Assembly: GCA_013115135.1 (NCBI GenBank)
Contig: JABANP010000333.1
Location: 1-55,000 of the forward strand
Reading direction: 5' to 3'
Source of the DNA: Perkinsus olseni
Taxonomy: Eukaryota > Perkinsozoa > Perkinsida > Perkinsidae
Length of the DNA stretch: 55,000 nucleotides
The notes beneath the pieces were generated by a model that was not told the DNA's origin, ran no database searches, and saw only the letters and a program-made list of their open reading frames with translations. Each line of letters starts with the position of its first letter. The stretch's first letter is position 1. Both the position numbers and the translations under genes were made by a program. This document shows, one piece after another, positions 11,525-22,739 of the stretch.

Positions 11525-13559
11525 TCAAGAAACACTTCGAGCGTGAACCCGCTTCTGCCACTTGATCTGACTAATCTTTCTGGCATGTTCCTTCCTCCTC
11601 TCCTTCAATCGTGCCATACCCTCAGTAACAACCTCTCTAAGATAGTGCACCTTTTCTGCATCCGACGTCATGCCTACCCATTGCTGTCTGGATACTGGGC
11701 ATACCTCGATCCCCAGGCCACGCAGCAGTAGATGCCTGTATTTGCTACTAGATGTTAACTCACTATCATCACTACCACGGTAGAAGCATTGGCCTGATGA
11801 CAGAGGCGAATGAGAGATCCTGACCGGTTAGGGATGTCTCACCCTTTAACGGTTCGAGTGCAACGCACTGTCGTACAGCCTGAAGCCTCTCATCCCCTCC
11901 CTGGTCCAACTTGGTCTGCGGAGTACCATCAGATGTACGTACGAAGTCTACTAGGAAGGGCCCCACGGTTATGTTGAAGTACGTGCGATTGCACACCTGA
12001 AGTGACCAAGGGCTGCTTCGAGTGTGGATGATACCGTCCACTGAACTCACTGACCTGACCGGCTATACGACGAATGTCTTGTGTCCAGCCGGTAGGGGCG
12101 GCGTCTCTGCTCAGGTCCGCCACCTCAGCGTGCCTCACACGTAGAAGAGTTTGTTGGGCTGATGGACTCAGATTTGATATCGGAAAGGCGGAGTGGCCGA
12201 TCCGAAAGCCAATTTCCAGACTCTAAGACACTTACGAATTGGCACCCTAGTTGACCTAAAGATACCTCACTTTCAATTGGACGAGGCATTGCCTGTTTTG
12301 ATACAGACTTGCTTCGAATCTCGCAATCTCCCCGCTAGAAGGGCATCATACGTTGAAGGCTGCCCATAACAGAAGTACCCCAAGCTTGCTAGAACCCTGC
12401 ACGCCTCCTCAAGTGGTATCTCGTCGCGTTGAGGTGAGTTGATGGTAGTCTCTAAACGTTTTGAAGGATGGCTCGTCGAACATATCCAGTAAGAATAAAT
12501 CATAGCATAATCGTAGAGGATCTGCGCCTGGCCGTCCCCGCAATACAGTGAGGATGAGGTCCTTGAAGAACGCACTGCCTCGCGGCCGGAAGCGTAGCTC
12601 AGCGAAAGCGCTGAGCATCTCCGCTTGATTGCTCGCGGACAACTTCAAACGCCATCTCCGTCCACTGCCAAGGAAGAGGTATAGCAGATTAGGAGCGACG
12701 TTAATGGTCGCGAAGGAGCGCAGGAGTGCCAGTCGCTGCTGAGGGGTTATCTTCACAACTTGAGTGGCCAGCTGGTCACAGACTGCCTGTAATGCTGGGC
12801 CGCGTGACCGAAGCATACACAGGGCCTCTACCATCTGTACCATCTTAACACGTGATAGCTGAGCTATCCTACCCTCCCGATCGAAGTACCGATCCAGGAG
12901 GAAGAGAGCAGCCGGCGGGGAACTACCAATAGCCGCCAAAGAGCGTAGCATCGTCCAGGCATCTTGAGGGGACACCTCCGACACAAACTTATCAGCGAAT
13001 TGTTCTTTGCATATGACATTAGCGATACGACGAGGAAGGGCATCGGGAGGGGGGCAGCCTCTCAAGTGCAGTCTAGCACATATCGAGAGGGCGTTGAGGA
13101 GTACATCGAGGTTGGCTAGTTCCGCTGTACTCTTCTTGAGCGAGGCGTTATGAAGGCTATCCATGATGACTTGTGAACTCTGCTTGACCATGTCTCCAAC
13201 GGTAGAGCCCAAGCGGGCACCACTTGAAGCCAGCAGAGCGAGTGCGGCGAGGTAATCAGACGACGAGTCGGTAGAGAGGTAGAGCTTATGATGGTAGTGC
13301 TTCAGTAAGAGCTGGATATCAGCGGATGGTGGGCCCTCATCTTAGGTAGGGCGTCCTCCAAGACCTTGTGTATGCGGAGGAGAGGTACACGATGCTGCTC
13401 ACCTTGGCCAGCGGTAGCAGATCGGATCTCACCGGCCAGTTCCCGAACAGCCGGTGTATCAGCTTCGAGGGTGATTAGGGTGGACAGCAGCGTTCTACCG
13501 GCAGCAGCAGCTAGCCGTCGTCTGGCCATTCGAGAGACTCGTGATGGTGCTGGATTCAT
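11525..13559 (-). CDS. Helical-repeat protein with C-terminal RAP domain (organellar RNA binding)
   Basis: Resolved exons are 13559-13365, 13311-12458 and 12396-12309, then (after one unresolved junction) one ending at 12055, then 11996-11843 and 11793-11525. Introns are 49-61 nt where measured. The start is Arg-rich (MARRRLAAAAGRTLLSTL), like a mitochondrial leader. The large exon holds repeated helical pairs (e.g. QDAWTMLRSLAAIGSSPPAA, QRLALLRSFATINVAPNLL) of the octatrico/heptatricopeptide type. The last exons give a RAP-like end: VGPFLVDFV, then LTSSSKYRHLLLRGLGIEV and a conserved QQW. RAP proteins bind and process organellar RNA in alveolates, plants and animals (FASTK). I expect action in the mitochondrion, where alveolate rRNAs are fragmented. 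The target is unknown. Confidence 0.75.
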
Positions 13560-13660
13560 GATTAATAGAAATACTGCCCATGAACTCGTGTTATGCTCTA
13601 CTTTGATAGCGGTCACAAAACACAGTACAGTGCCCAGAAACGAATATTCATGCAGGATTG

Positions 13661-14895
13661 TCACAACCTTGAAGCCTCTGGTAACACTCTATATAGCGAA
13701 CCATAATGGCCGAGGTACAGCACCTCCTGGGCATCGCAGAGAGGCTGTCCTGGACCATGCAGCACAAAGACTCGTGGACGTCGGAAGCCTGACGCCCACT
13801 CCTTCAACTCGGCCATCCATTCCCCTGCTACATCCGGTGAGGACCATGCCCGCTGCGGCGACCGAGTTAGGATGAGAGTTGGCGCCTCGGGAGGGACGTA
13901 TTCTAAAAGAGGTGCGGCCGATACGATGCCGCCTGGTAAACCCCTCCGAGCCTTAGCACGGTTAACAGGGTCTACGCATGCTCCGAAAACTCGAGCAGTT
14001 GTGTCAGAGCCCAGCTGCCGTGATGCGGACTCCTCCACCAAAGCACGCCATAGGTCTTCAGACCCCGGGAACGCTAGAGGCTTGCAGGATGCAGCATCGG
14101 CATGCACTCCAGGATCGAGCCGTTGGGCCCACCGTCTCGCCTCTATGAGAAACACCCCCCCATCCTCACAATAAGGGTCCACTAGAACATCCCTCCCAGG
14201 GACGTAGCGCGCACCACATAATATAGCAGCTGCTACGGAACCCCTCAAGTGCTTGCCGGGACAACGCTTATCCTCGGGCGAGGGACCGTGTGCTTCTGTG
14301 GAGTTGAGAGATTTAGCTCCACTACGGTAGCCATAGTCGACCCAAAGCCCCACCCCACCACCACACTCTGATGACGGTGGAGTTATGAAGAACATGTAGT
14401 CAGACTCCTCCCGGAGTGCTCGAGGGACGGACCCAAATTTCTTATGAAAATAGCACTGTATGCCCTGTCGAACGGCGCGCTGCACCTCAGCATCCCGCAT
14501 GCTCATCTCAGTAGAGTAGTCACCATCAGCCAGCCGAACCCAGAAGGAGGAATCCGGTACGAAGGAGGGCAGGACCTCTCGGAAGGGTATCTCATTCTTT
14601 CACCCATCTATAGAGGCCATTCCTATCGCACGCCTCATGCCTCCCATCATGCTGTAGTAGCCCTAGGACGTTGTGGGCCATTCGGGAACGATATACGACT
14701 TTGAAGAGGTCCTCAGGTGATGCAGAGTGAGATGAATACCCCCTCATAACTCCTCTGTAAATTCCCTATATTCCTTACTACCGGCAGCCCCATGTTCTCC
14801 AGCTCGATGTATAGAGCATCAATAAGGAACCGCGACGTTCGGACGAGTACCGGCCCAGGCAGGCTGCCAGCACTGCCACCGTGGATGGTTGCCAT
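13661..14895 (-). CDS. THUMP/RlmL-like N2-guanine RNA methyltransferase homologue
   Basis: From ATG 14895, the N-terminal part resembles the small domain that precedes THUMP in RlmL-type enzymes (FLIDALYIELENMGLPV, then DLFKVVYRSRMAHNVL). The 281-residue last open frame carries a SAM-binding motif, VDPYCEDGGVFLIEA, matching the family's DPxCGSGTFLIEA. An upstream HLRGSVAAAILCGARY helix corresponds to LRETLAAAL. It ends at 13661. Two upstream joins are uncertain. One would need a 28-nt intron (GTATTC..CCTGAG), and one between LYRWVKE and IPFREVL looks like a one-base shift. The usual catalytic NPPY motif is not seen; ILTRSP stands in that place, so activity is in doubt. The gene lies about 100 nt upstream of the RAP gene on the same strand. 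Confidence 0.7.
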
Positions 14896-15003
14896 GATGC
14901 TGAGACTCAAATGCTGACGGTAAAACAACGACGAGCCCAGTCCCCTCTCCTCACTGTGAGCAACAAGAATTGGTATGATAGGAAACAACGTTATTCGTAA
15001 ACA

Positions 15004-16406
15004 TTAGACGTTAGTTCGAGCCTTCTTGGGTTCGGGTGTACCATCACTGCTTTTAGCACCACTGCCACCCTGAAAGCACACGATGAGGGGGCTCTGGATA
15101 CCACCACCCCGCCTACTTCAGCGTCTTGCGCTACGGCCTTCTCACTGCCATCAGTGCTGATTGTTAATACTGTTCTGGCGTTGTATTTGTGATGGATGTC
15201 CTTCTTACGGCTCTCGCGCTGACTGGCATCCTTCTCCAGCTGAGGGAATTTGAGAATTGTATCACACACGACGGCCCAGACGTCCTACAGCATCAGCGAT
15301 CATTTTATGAACCTCCTTCGCGCGTCCTGTGGCGGCGTGTATGCAGCTGACGATAGTCGGCAAAGGGCAGGAAGTGCCACCAGGCTTCAGTATACTGCAC
15401 AATTCGCCATACTGGTTAACGACGATCTGAAGGAGAAGAGAAGAAGGTTCTTCCAGATCGGCAACGCGTGGTAGCTCACAACTAACAGAGCGCCGCCGCT
15501 GAGCCGTTCTTCAAGAGAGGTCGGGTCTGCCAGCACTGCTGAAGTGGATCCATCTGGGCTCTTGACGAGGACGAACGTGAGGGGAAGGGGCATGTGATGG
15601 ATTGATAGCGGCATTGGCTCCAGCTGAGGACCATCAGCTACATACCATGCTCATTACGATGAGCATCACTCCTACTACCTCCTCCCTGACCATAGTCGAA
15701 CCCTCTAGAGTGGTTACTTCGGACCGTCTGTAGTGCATCAATGCAGCCACACTTGCTGTTGCTGCTGCATCGCCAACATTACCCTATACACGACGACTGT
15801 GCAGAGGACCTCACTATGTATTAACTCACAGCATCAGTAAGGACATGTACATCCAGTCGGACACTCCAGACTCTGCTACCACCAGCTATGCATAATGCTT
15901 CCACGTCGACGGCCCTGCTCACTACGGTCGTCACCATCACCTCTCCCCCCTCATACTACTTTGATCCTTTCAGCATTCGCTCCAGCTGGTTACACAGGGA
16001 GACTGCCTCGGGCGTCTGGGCCGATCCAGGTAGCCCGGCAGAGTCCCCCGATGGCAGTGTGGCGCTGCCTGCTATCGCGCCGTAGTCGACACTGATGAAC
16101 AGTTTACCCTCGTTGGGCCTCTCGGGAGGGGGAGTGACCACCTCTCCTACATAAAGCGTTCGTGTGATTCCTATCATCGTCGACCACCTCTCTATTACCC
16201 GTCACCACTGCCCTCACCCAAGTGTTCCCTATACGGCACTCGGACTGGCCAAGTGCTGGCCCCAGCCGGAGCTTCAACCTTCGACAGTCCAGTGGTGTCC
16301 GCCCGTCCGCCCTCAGCCCAACATTGGAGGTGCTTTTATTGTCCTCAGTGGCCTCAGGGAAGATTGCCTGGTAGGCAAACGACTCGTCCGATAATGTCAG
16401 CGACAT
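15004..16406 (-). CDS. RRP45: Exosome complex subunit RRP45 (EXOSC9), RNase PH fold
   Basis: Eight exons join without any phase error: 16406-16199, 16146-15960, 15914-15830, 15783-15679, 15623-15480, 15426-15289, 15239-15108 and 15069-15004. Total coding length is 1065 nt, giving 354 residues. Introns are 38-55 nt. Family signatures include GLRADGRTPLDCRRL, a PPPERPNEGKLFISVDY strand, VDVEALCIAGGSRVWSVRLD, GNVGDAAATASVAALMHYRR, EPMPLSIHHMPLPLTFVL and VVNQYGELCSILKPGG. The C-terminus PKKARTNV is basic and nuclear-localisation-like. RRP45 pairs with RRP41 in the six-subunit ring of the RNA exosome, which it helps form without being a nuclease itself. Length lies between yeast and human forms. 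Confidence 0.93.
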
Positions 16407-17099
16407 TGGAGCCCTGCTGCTTAGTAGTTGTTGAGCCGTGAAGTGGAGGGTGATGCTTCGCTTCCGCTCAGATTTTGGATCTTTTTTCGGCTTTTTTCGC
16501 TGAAGATTGGCATCGTTATGAAGGCTTCAGTCGCAGGGTAGAGGTTTCAATGCGTTCCCCAGAAGGGGGCTCCTGCTAGGAGCTCACATGGTACGGCATC
16601 ACAGATGGACAGACCAGAGCCTGCCATATCCTTTACGGTGCGTGCTCGCTGAGCCGCTGGAGCTGCTGCTATCTTCGGACATTGCCTTGGTTTGGAAAGT
16701 CAGTAGTTTGTACCATTATACAGGGGTTGTATGATGGTTATGGTTAATAACCACTGGTTGTTAATCGTGACAGTAGGTAGAATACACCGGCTGTAATATT
16801 GACACTCCGGTCGTGTCTCTTCATTCAGGGGATGCGTTTGGCTTTAACAATGTAGTAAACGGGAAGTTGCGGGTGGGAATCGGTACAACGCTGTTAGTTT
16901 CATATCAGCAAGGGGATCCAATCTCTCCGTCGTTTATAATGAGAAGGGGACTTGTGGGTGCGGAGGAGAGGACTGTGATCGTTGCTAGTTGCTGTTGTTG
17001 GTCCTATCTGTCCACTTCTCCTGCAGCAACAGCCGACTGCTTCGATACTGCTACCCACCAACCTTCATCGCTACTACCACTATACACACATAAAGCATC
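16407..17099. other. Divergent intergenic region
   Basis: Between RRP45 (minus) and the membrane-protein gene (plus). It contains T-rich tracts near 16480-16500 but no convincing exon; a plus open frame at 16813-17226 has no family resemblance and overlaps the next gene's start in another frame. It probably carries both promoters. Confidence 0.4.
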
Positions 17100-20000
17100 A
17101 TGGCTGAGGCTGCTGCTGACGGAGGAGTTGAATGGTTCAGCTATAATCGTGAAGTCTATAACTTCAACCGAACGATGCGGCAGAAGAATCTGTATCAGCA
17201 TCAGAAACAGAGGGTCATGGCAGTAGTGCTGTACAGAGAGGATTTGAGAGATCTCTTCGGCCTTACAATCGGCAAGATGGACTGCTATATGGTAGGCAAC
17301 CCTCTGTTTCTTCCCGAGCGCATTGTGTCTTTGTCAGCTGGTCAGCACCCTTCTGGTGGGGTTTTGCACGGAGATGTTCTACAAGGGAAGGACCCCACTT
17401 CTAGCTCCCCAACTGGTTGTTCTGGCCCTGGTCGATAACGTTAGGTAAGCCCTTCAGTTCTGTCCACAGCTCGCCTCATCTCCCTCTTACCAGGTGCCGC
17501 CTTCTTCTACTTCTTTCTCTCTATCTGGCTCGCCCTGCATGCCTCCATCTCTGCCCAGACCTACTCGGTGAGGTCCCTGACGCAGTGGCTCCGTCTGCCA
17601 GTTGCGAGTGCTATGGAGATTTCCGAGGGCTCGGCTAGGCTGGAAGATTTCGAAGGTTCGTACTATCGCTCGCCACTTCTCCCCTTCTATGTTGATCTAC
17701 AGGTTCTGGCGTCGGGGGATGGTTCCGTGTCCCTGTCGTCACGGAGTATGCGCGTGAGAGTAATCTCAAGATCCCTGGCCTTAAGCATAAGGGAGCCAAA
17801 TCGAAGAACGTACGAAAACTCCGACCCTCGCCTCTAATTTTGCACCACTAAAGTTGACTCAACTGAGAGGCACTTCCCTAATCATATTTCTACGGTTTCT
17901 CACGTTTTCAGGAGATCAAGGATTTGACCACCGAATGGGACACCTTCAAGCAGCACTTCGCCTTATTCAACCAGCTACATAGGAAATGGCAGGGCCATGA
18001 GGCTTACGCTAGAGTCTGCATGTGCATGGGTAGTAACAGCCCCTGGCAGGCCGCCGCGGAAGCTTGATAGCAGGTACCCTGCAAATACTATATGCGCTCG
18101 GATACTTCGCCTTGCTCTACTGGGGTTACTTCTGGGGCAATCCCCTGGCTGCCTACGTTATAGTCACCTTATGCTCAGTAGCGGCCCTACTGAATGCTAA
18201 GATGAACCTTACTCTCAGCTTTATAGAATTCTGCATCATGGTACGGCAGACCGTCACTGGTATCTTTGTACCTCTCCTCGCCTCAGGCATTCCTCACAGC
18301 TGTGCCGCCCTTCCTCTATTGTGCCGCAGTACTCTGTGAATATGTATGGGGTAACAGCTTCGACGTTCAGGTAGTACCAGCAACAGCAACCATTTTAAAC
18401 TACTAGACGTTTCCGAGGGACGCTTCTTCGTGCTCTCATCTCTGATCGATCTCTATTCAGTTGCCCCAAGTCAACGAGCGACCGGCACTCATCTTCGCCC
18501 TAGCTGCACATATCATGAGCCTCTTCTACGAGATATTCTTCGTGTAAGCGATGGGTTGCATCCCTGCTGAGACTTCGGCTCGTGCGCGGATCGCTGGATC
18601 TTCGTCTGCGTCAGATACTTGACTGTGGCTGATAAGAATGGTTTGCCGGTGAAGTTCTCTACGGTATGGTGCATTGACGTGCTTGGATTCGGTCTAGAGA
18701 CCATCAAGGAAGTCAGTGAGCCTGTGGCGGAGCCGAAGTAATATCATACACCCAACGACCGTGCAATAAACTCAATGCCTCAGGATTGTCAACTCGTCCG
18801 GTCTACCTGGCTTCACGGATGAGGGGCCAATCAATGACTGGGGCGTGCACAAGCCTGACTGGTCAGCAAGACGAGGCTAAGGCTGGCGAGTATCATCCTG
18901 ACATCTCCAAGGACCTCAAATATGCCTGTAGTAAGGCGGAGAAGGACATGCAGAAGATATTTAAGCACTGGGCCAAAGAGGAGCATCTTCTGTCGGACTC
19001 TGTAATAATGAGCTGTGGTGTGCTGCCGACTCCTCGTGACTAGTTGATTCTCAGGAGCGAAAGGAGCTGACCAAGCTGAAGGTTAGGTTCGAGAAGGACA
19101 GAAAGAAGCTTGCTCAGCTATTGGGAGAGGAGAGAGGGAAGGGCGATGCTACTCCGGGCACTCCGTTCAATCCTACTGAGGGGTGGATAAGACTTGGTTA
19201 CAAGACTGATGGTGGCGAGAATCTGCCGTATTACCTCAACGTGGAGACAGGCGAGATCAAGTGGGACGCCCCAACCAAGGATGCTGGTATATACGACTAC
19301 AAGGAGACTACCAAGTCTGTAGAGTCCCAGCTGAAGCAGTTCGAGTTGAAGTCCAAGGCTCTGCTGGATCAAGAGAGGGCGGCCATTCAGGCAGCAACCG
19401 ATGCCAGTCACCGCGAGAAGGTTAGGATCCCCTATCTACTCTTCCGCTTTGGTAGCGCAGTGATAGTGGCAGCCTGGCTCTTCGCTATAGCTGAGACTAG
19501 TGCTGAGGTATCATTGAAGTATGACCCTTCGTTCAACGAAAGGAACATACACCATCGTAGGCTAGCTGCTGTGGATACTAATGGTGAATCCAGCGGCCCC
19601 ATCGACGTAACGTATATGGCACAGGATGAACTCCGCCTTCCTGAGCATTTGGTATGGTATACGCCCCGTAAGATTGCTTGTGGTGGTAAGAGTAGGACTG
19701 TACTGGCGGACTTCCATTCTCTGCGTGAAGTCTATCCACTCGGTCCCAGCCGTGTCCTCATCACCGTTGAAGTGTGCAGCGGCCACTGAGTACGCCAAAG
19801 ATAAGGAGATCAAGGATGTTGTTGTTAAGGGCGAAGAGGTCTATGTACTGCTTGATGACGATCAGCTATACTCCTGCAAGTCTGGCGAGTCCATTCTCCG
19901 CAACTCGGGCCTGCCAGTCGAGGCCACCTCCATCGCGGCCATCACCGCTAAGGGTGATGGTGAGTTTGCTATAGTGTCGTCTGAGGATGGTAAGCTGTAC

Positions 20001-20297
20001 GTGGGCTCTCCGTCCACTGGTAAATGGAGGTCCGTAAGGCGGCCTATCAGTGGCGATTACAAGGCTTGCGTCTCTATACAGGAGACCCCTGCTGGTGACC
20101 TCGTGCTCATCTTGTCTGAGGAACGCTTAATGCACGTTTTCAACTCCCGCGGGCTCTTCATCGGAGCCCAGCCTATCCCCACTGGTTACATCTCCGGCTG
20201 TGGTGACCAGCTGTTGGCGTACTCTGACAGGTCAGCACGCTTGTCTATCGCTAGAGGTCTGCAGATAACCCAATCGTCAACCTCGGATACCCAGTAG
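17100..20297 (+). CDS. Polytopic membrane protein with WW-like and propeller-like regions
   Basis: ATG 17100 starts a soluble segment (WFSYNREVYNFNRTMRQKNL, LYREDLRDLFGLTIGKMD). First introns are 17292-17337 and one ending at 17493. Several membrane segments follow: WLFWPWSITLG joined to AAFFYFFLSIWLALHAS, then LYALGYFALLYWGYFWG, VIVTLCSVAALL and IFALAAHIMSLFYEIFF. A cytosolic-looking Lys/Glu-rich stretch contains a WW-like GYKTDGGENLPYYLN. Another membrane helix (GSAVIVAAWLFAIAE) precedes a beta-rich tail of repeated strands (VYVLLDDDQLYS, KLYVGSPSTGKWRSV, LVLILSEERLMHVF) like a beta-propeller. It stops at TAG 20297. I know similar architectures from dinoflagellate predicted proteins of unknown function. 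One exon at 17338-17444 and one near 18870 need a one-base shift to stay in frame. Confidence 0.65.
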
Positions 20298-20339
20298 TCG
20301 GTCAGTGTCTAGTTGTGGTCCTCCTCCCTGCTCGCCTAC

Positions 20340-20546
20340 ATGAAGATGATACCATTGTTGTTGTTCTTGTTGTTTATATACGCTTCTCTGCATCATTACA
20401 ACGTACGCTATCCTTTACCAGGATTTCTGTAGTTTCATCAGGCTGGTGGATCGCTGATGCTGGTAGTCGGCAATTTCGTGGCGAGAATGGGAATGCCTGG
20501 AAATGTTGTGTTCGTCATTATTGGGAGCTTGCTGAGAAGCGCGTAA
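20340..20546 (+). CDS. Possible hydrophobic microprotein (55 aa)
   Basis: ATG 20340 opens a perfect short signal-like peptide (MKMIPLLLFLLFIYASL). A 39-nt GT-AG intron (20403-20441) joins it in phase to a second hydrophobic segment (SLMLVVGNFVARMG, then VVFVIIGSLL), ending at TAA 20544-20546. Total is 54-55 residues. It begins 43 nt after the preceding gene's stop on the same strand, so it could also lie in that gene's 3' UTR. Nothing is known of such a product. The call rests only on hydrophobic pattern and phase. Confidence 0.3.
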
Positions 20547-21128
20547 TTCTCTTGCTCGGCATCATCATCATTGGCCAGTCGCGGTCCAGCTTCTTCGGCC
20601 GTGAACGGGCACCTGTCATACAAACTCTTGGCGTGACGCCATGGCATTTCATAAGCCTCCAACTGGCTACTTTGGGAGTACTCATGAGCCCCTCTCCGCT
20701 ACATACATAAGCCTCTAGGTCGCAAGCTCAGCAAGCTGCTTTAGAAGGGGCGTGCGCTGGTATCATCATGATACGAAACAGTTGGTTTGTGAGTTGCCGG
20801 TGTGCCGTCTTTCCATAACTCATGCTAGCTTAAATCTTCTACTAGACACTCAGTCCTTTAACATGAGCGGTGTGGCTCCGGCGCCCACTCAAGTTGGATC
20901 TAGGGAATGAGATGTTGGGGCCAGCCGACGCGGCAGCTCCAGCGAGTATGGGCACGCACATGATGTTCGCTTGAGGTGTGGCCCATGTAGCAGTGAGCTA
21001 CGCTAGGGTCATGATTGCCACCTTTAGCTCGGCATCTTTTTGCTTAGCATGGCACATTCGTGTCGTTATCACCAATCTACTGGAATGCTCTTTCAACTGT
21101 CCTTTCAGCACTGGAGCGTCTTCTTTTA
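20547..21128. other. Intergenic, no gene seen
   Basis: No open frame here has supportive splice structure or family resemblance. It is the likely 5' flank of the secreted protein that starts at 21129. Confidence 0.4.
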
Positions 21129-21970
21129 ATGGCAGCCTTTGCTCGGTTCGTCCTCCTACTGACCCTTCTCGTTCTAACTGCGGGGAAGGGCGCGAGAAAA
21201 CGTACAGGTAAGGGTTCGAGGAAAGGGTTCGGGGAAGGGTTCGGTGAAGGGTGAGGAGAAGGGTGCAGGGAAGGGTGAAGAGAAGGGTGAAGAGAAGGGT
21301 GAGGAAAGAAGTGAGAATGGCCCGGAGAAAGGTTCATTGGTGGTTGAGGGGGAGCCGTGGGGGTCCATACAACGTGTAAGTTTCTTGTACAAGGTTACTT
21401 GTATCGTGGACAACATTTTTGCTGGTGCTTGTTGCTCTTGTAGATAAGCAATTCGCCGTACTTCTGTCGAGCTGATACTTCGGACGGCGTATTAATCGTG
21501 GCTCAATATCAAGGCATATGCACGGTAAGATTGGAGGACCAGAATCCACGAACAATGGAAATTGAATACCGGTGAGATCCGAGATAATCAGCCCGTGTGA
21601 GTCTACTCTTGTGTCAGAGTGGCGGATAGCGAGACGAGGCAAAGTCACTACTATGTCACGTGGGATAAGATGATTGGAAAGATAGAGAGAAGACCCGAGC
21701 TGGTGAAGAGCGTATTCTTCGAAGTCATGCCCTTTGGTGCATCTGGAAGAAACCATCATGCAAGCGTTCGCATCAGGCGGGATGACCGAAAGTAAATGTT
21801 CTGAACTCATGAAAACAATCGAATCGGACCCTCCAGAAGGATACAGAAAGGGATTGGGCTGGATAAAGAAGTACCTCACCGTTAAGGTGCCTCGAGCTCG
21901 AGAGCTGATGCGCAGAAATGGAGGGCTGATCGACAGGAATAGAATGCTAGATTATATGTCAAAGAATTAG
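21129..21970 (+). CDS. Secreted 208-residue protein with Lys/Glu/Gly-rich linker
   Basis: Five exons are phase-consistent: 21129-21207, 21269-21375, 21444-21571, 21618-21736 and 21777-21970. They total 627 nt. Introns are 40-68 nt. The N-terminus MAAFARFVLLLTLLVLTAGKG is a textbook signal peptide. It is followed by a basic patch and a GEEKGEEKGEE linker. The folded part begins YFCRADTSDGVLIVAQYQG and continues with YYVTWDKMIGKIERRPELV, FFEVMPFG and a basic helical end (GYRKGLGWIKKYL). It has few Cys (about three in the mature part). I recognise no family. A secreted, lineage-specific protein is the fair call. In a parasite it would be an effector candidate, but that is speculation. Confidence 0.7.
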
Positions 21971-22739
21971 TGGGTCGTGTTTGGTCATGATGTTGATGTT
22001 GATCGGTGACCTTGTTGAGTTGGAGACGTTTAGTTCACCAAACGAGTGTGCGATTTCACCGCTGATAGTGGCTATAGGAAGTTTCAGAGAGAGCATCTTT
22101 CAGTAGTACATATCTCGTATTTGAGAGAAGAGGCAGAAGTGATTTTATGTCAATCAGGAAAAATTCACCAGCTGGCTGTTCGTTTGCCCGTCTGAAGACT
22201 GCATGGCGGTCGTGATTGGGCTGGGTTGCGTGGAGTCTCAACACTGACACACAGGAATGAGTTCAAGAGAGAACGCAGTGCTGGTGAGTGATCAAAAGCA
22301 TAAGATCACGGACCCCCAAGATTATTAATAGCGTATTCGTCTACTGCTGTTGTGCTAGAGAGTTGTAATATTCACTTCTTCCGATATCACTCGTGAGGGT
22401 CATCCGCCTACCGCCTCAGCACGCCCAAGAGAAGATATCAGGCATGCCGTTCCTACACGCAGCGTAGCATCATGGTTCCGAAGAGACTACTGCCGACGGA
22501 CGATCCACATTTCCGGAAGCTGGCGGCCGAGTGGTCGAGAGAAGCTTAAGGGTGTGCTCTCTTCAATCTCATCCTCAGACGACATTTTGAGCTCATCCTT
22601 TCGAACCCCCACAGCCACCATGAGATGTTCGCGTAGGCCGTAACTCCACCGACCCCCTCAACCTTAATCTTACCCCATACTATTCCACAACACTACTCAT
22701 CGAAATCATCAGACGTTGAACATTGTTACAAGCTTGCAA
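21971..22739. other. Convergent intergenic region
   Basis: This lies between the secreted-protein stop and the stop of the large minus-strand gene. Short open frames on both strands show no splice logic or family resemblance. I see no RNA gene or repeat. Confidence 0.4.

Noticed and set aside
11390..11731. 113-residue plus-strand open frame
   Set aside because: It overlaps the antisense of the last RAP-domain exon, whose minus-strand reading is clearly family-like and in phase.
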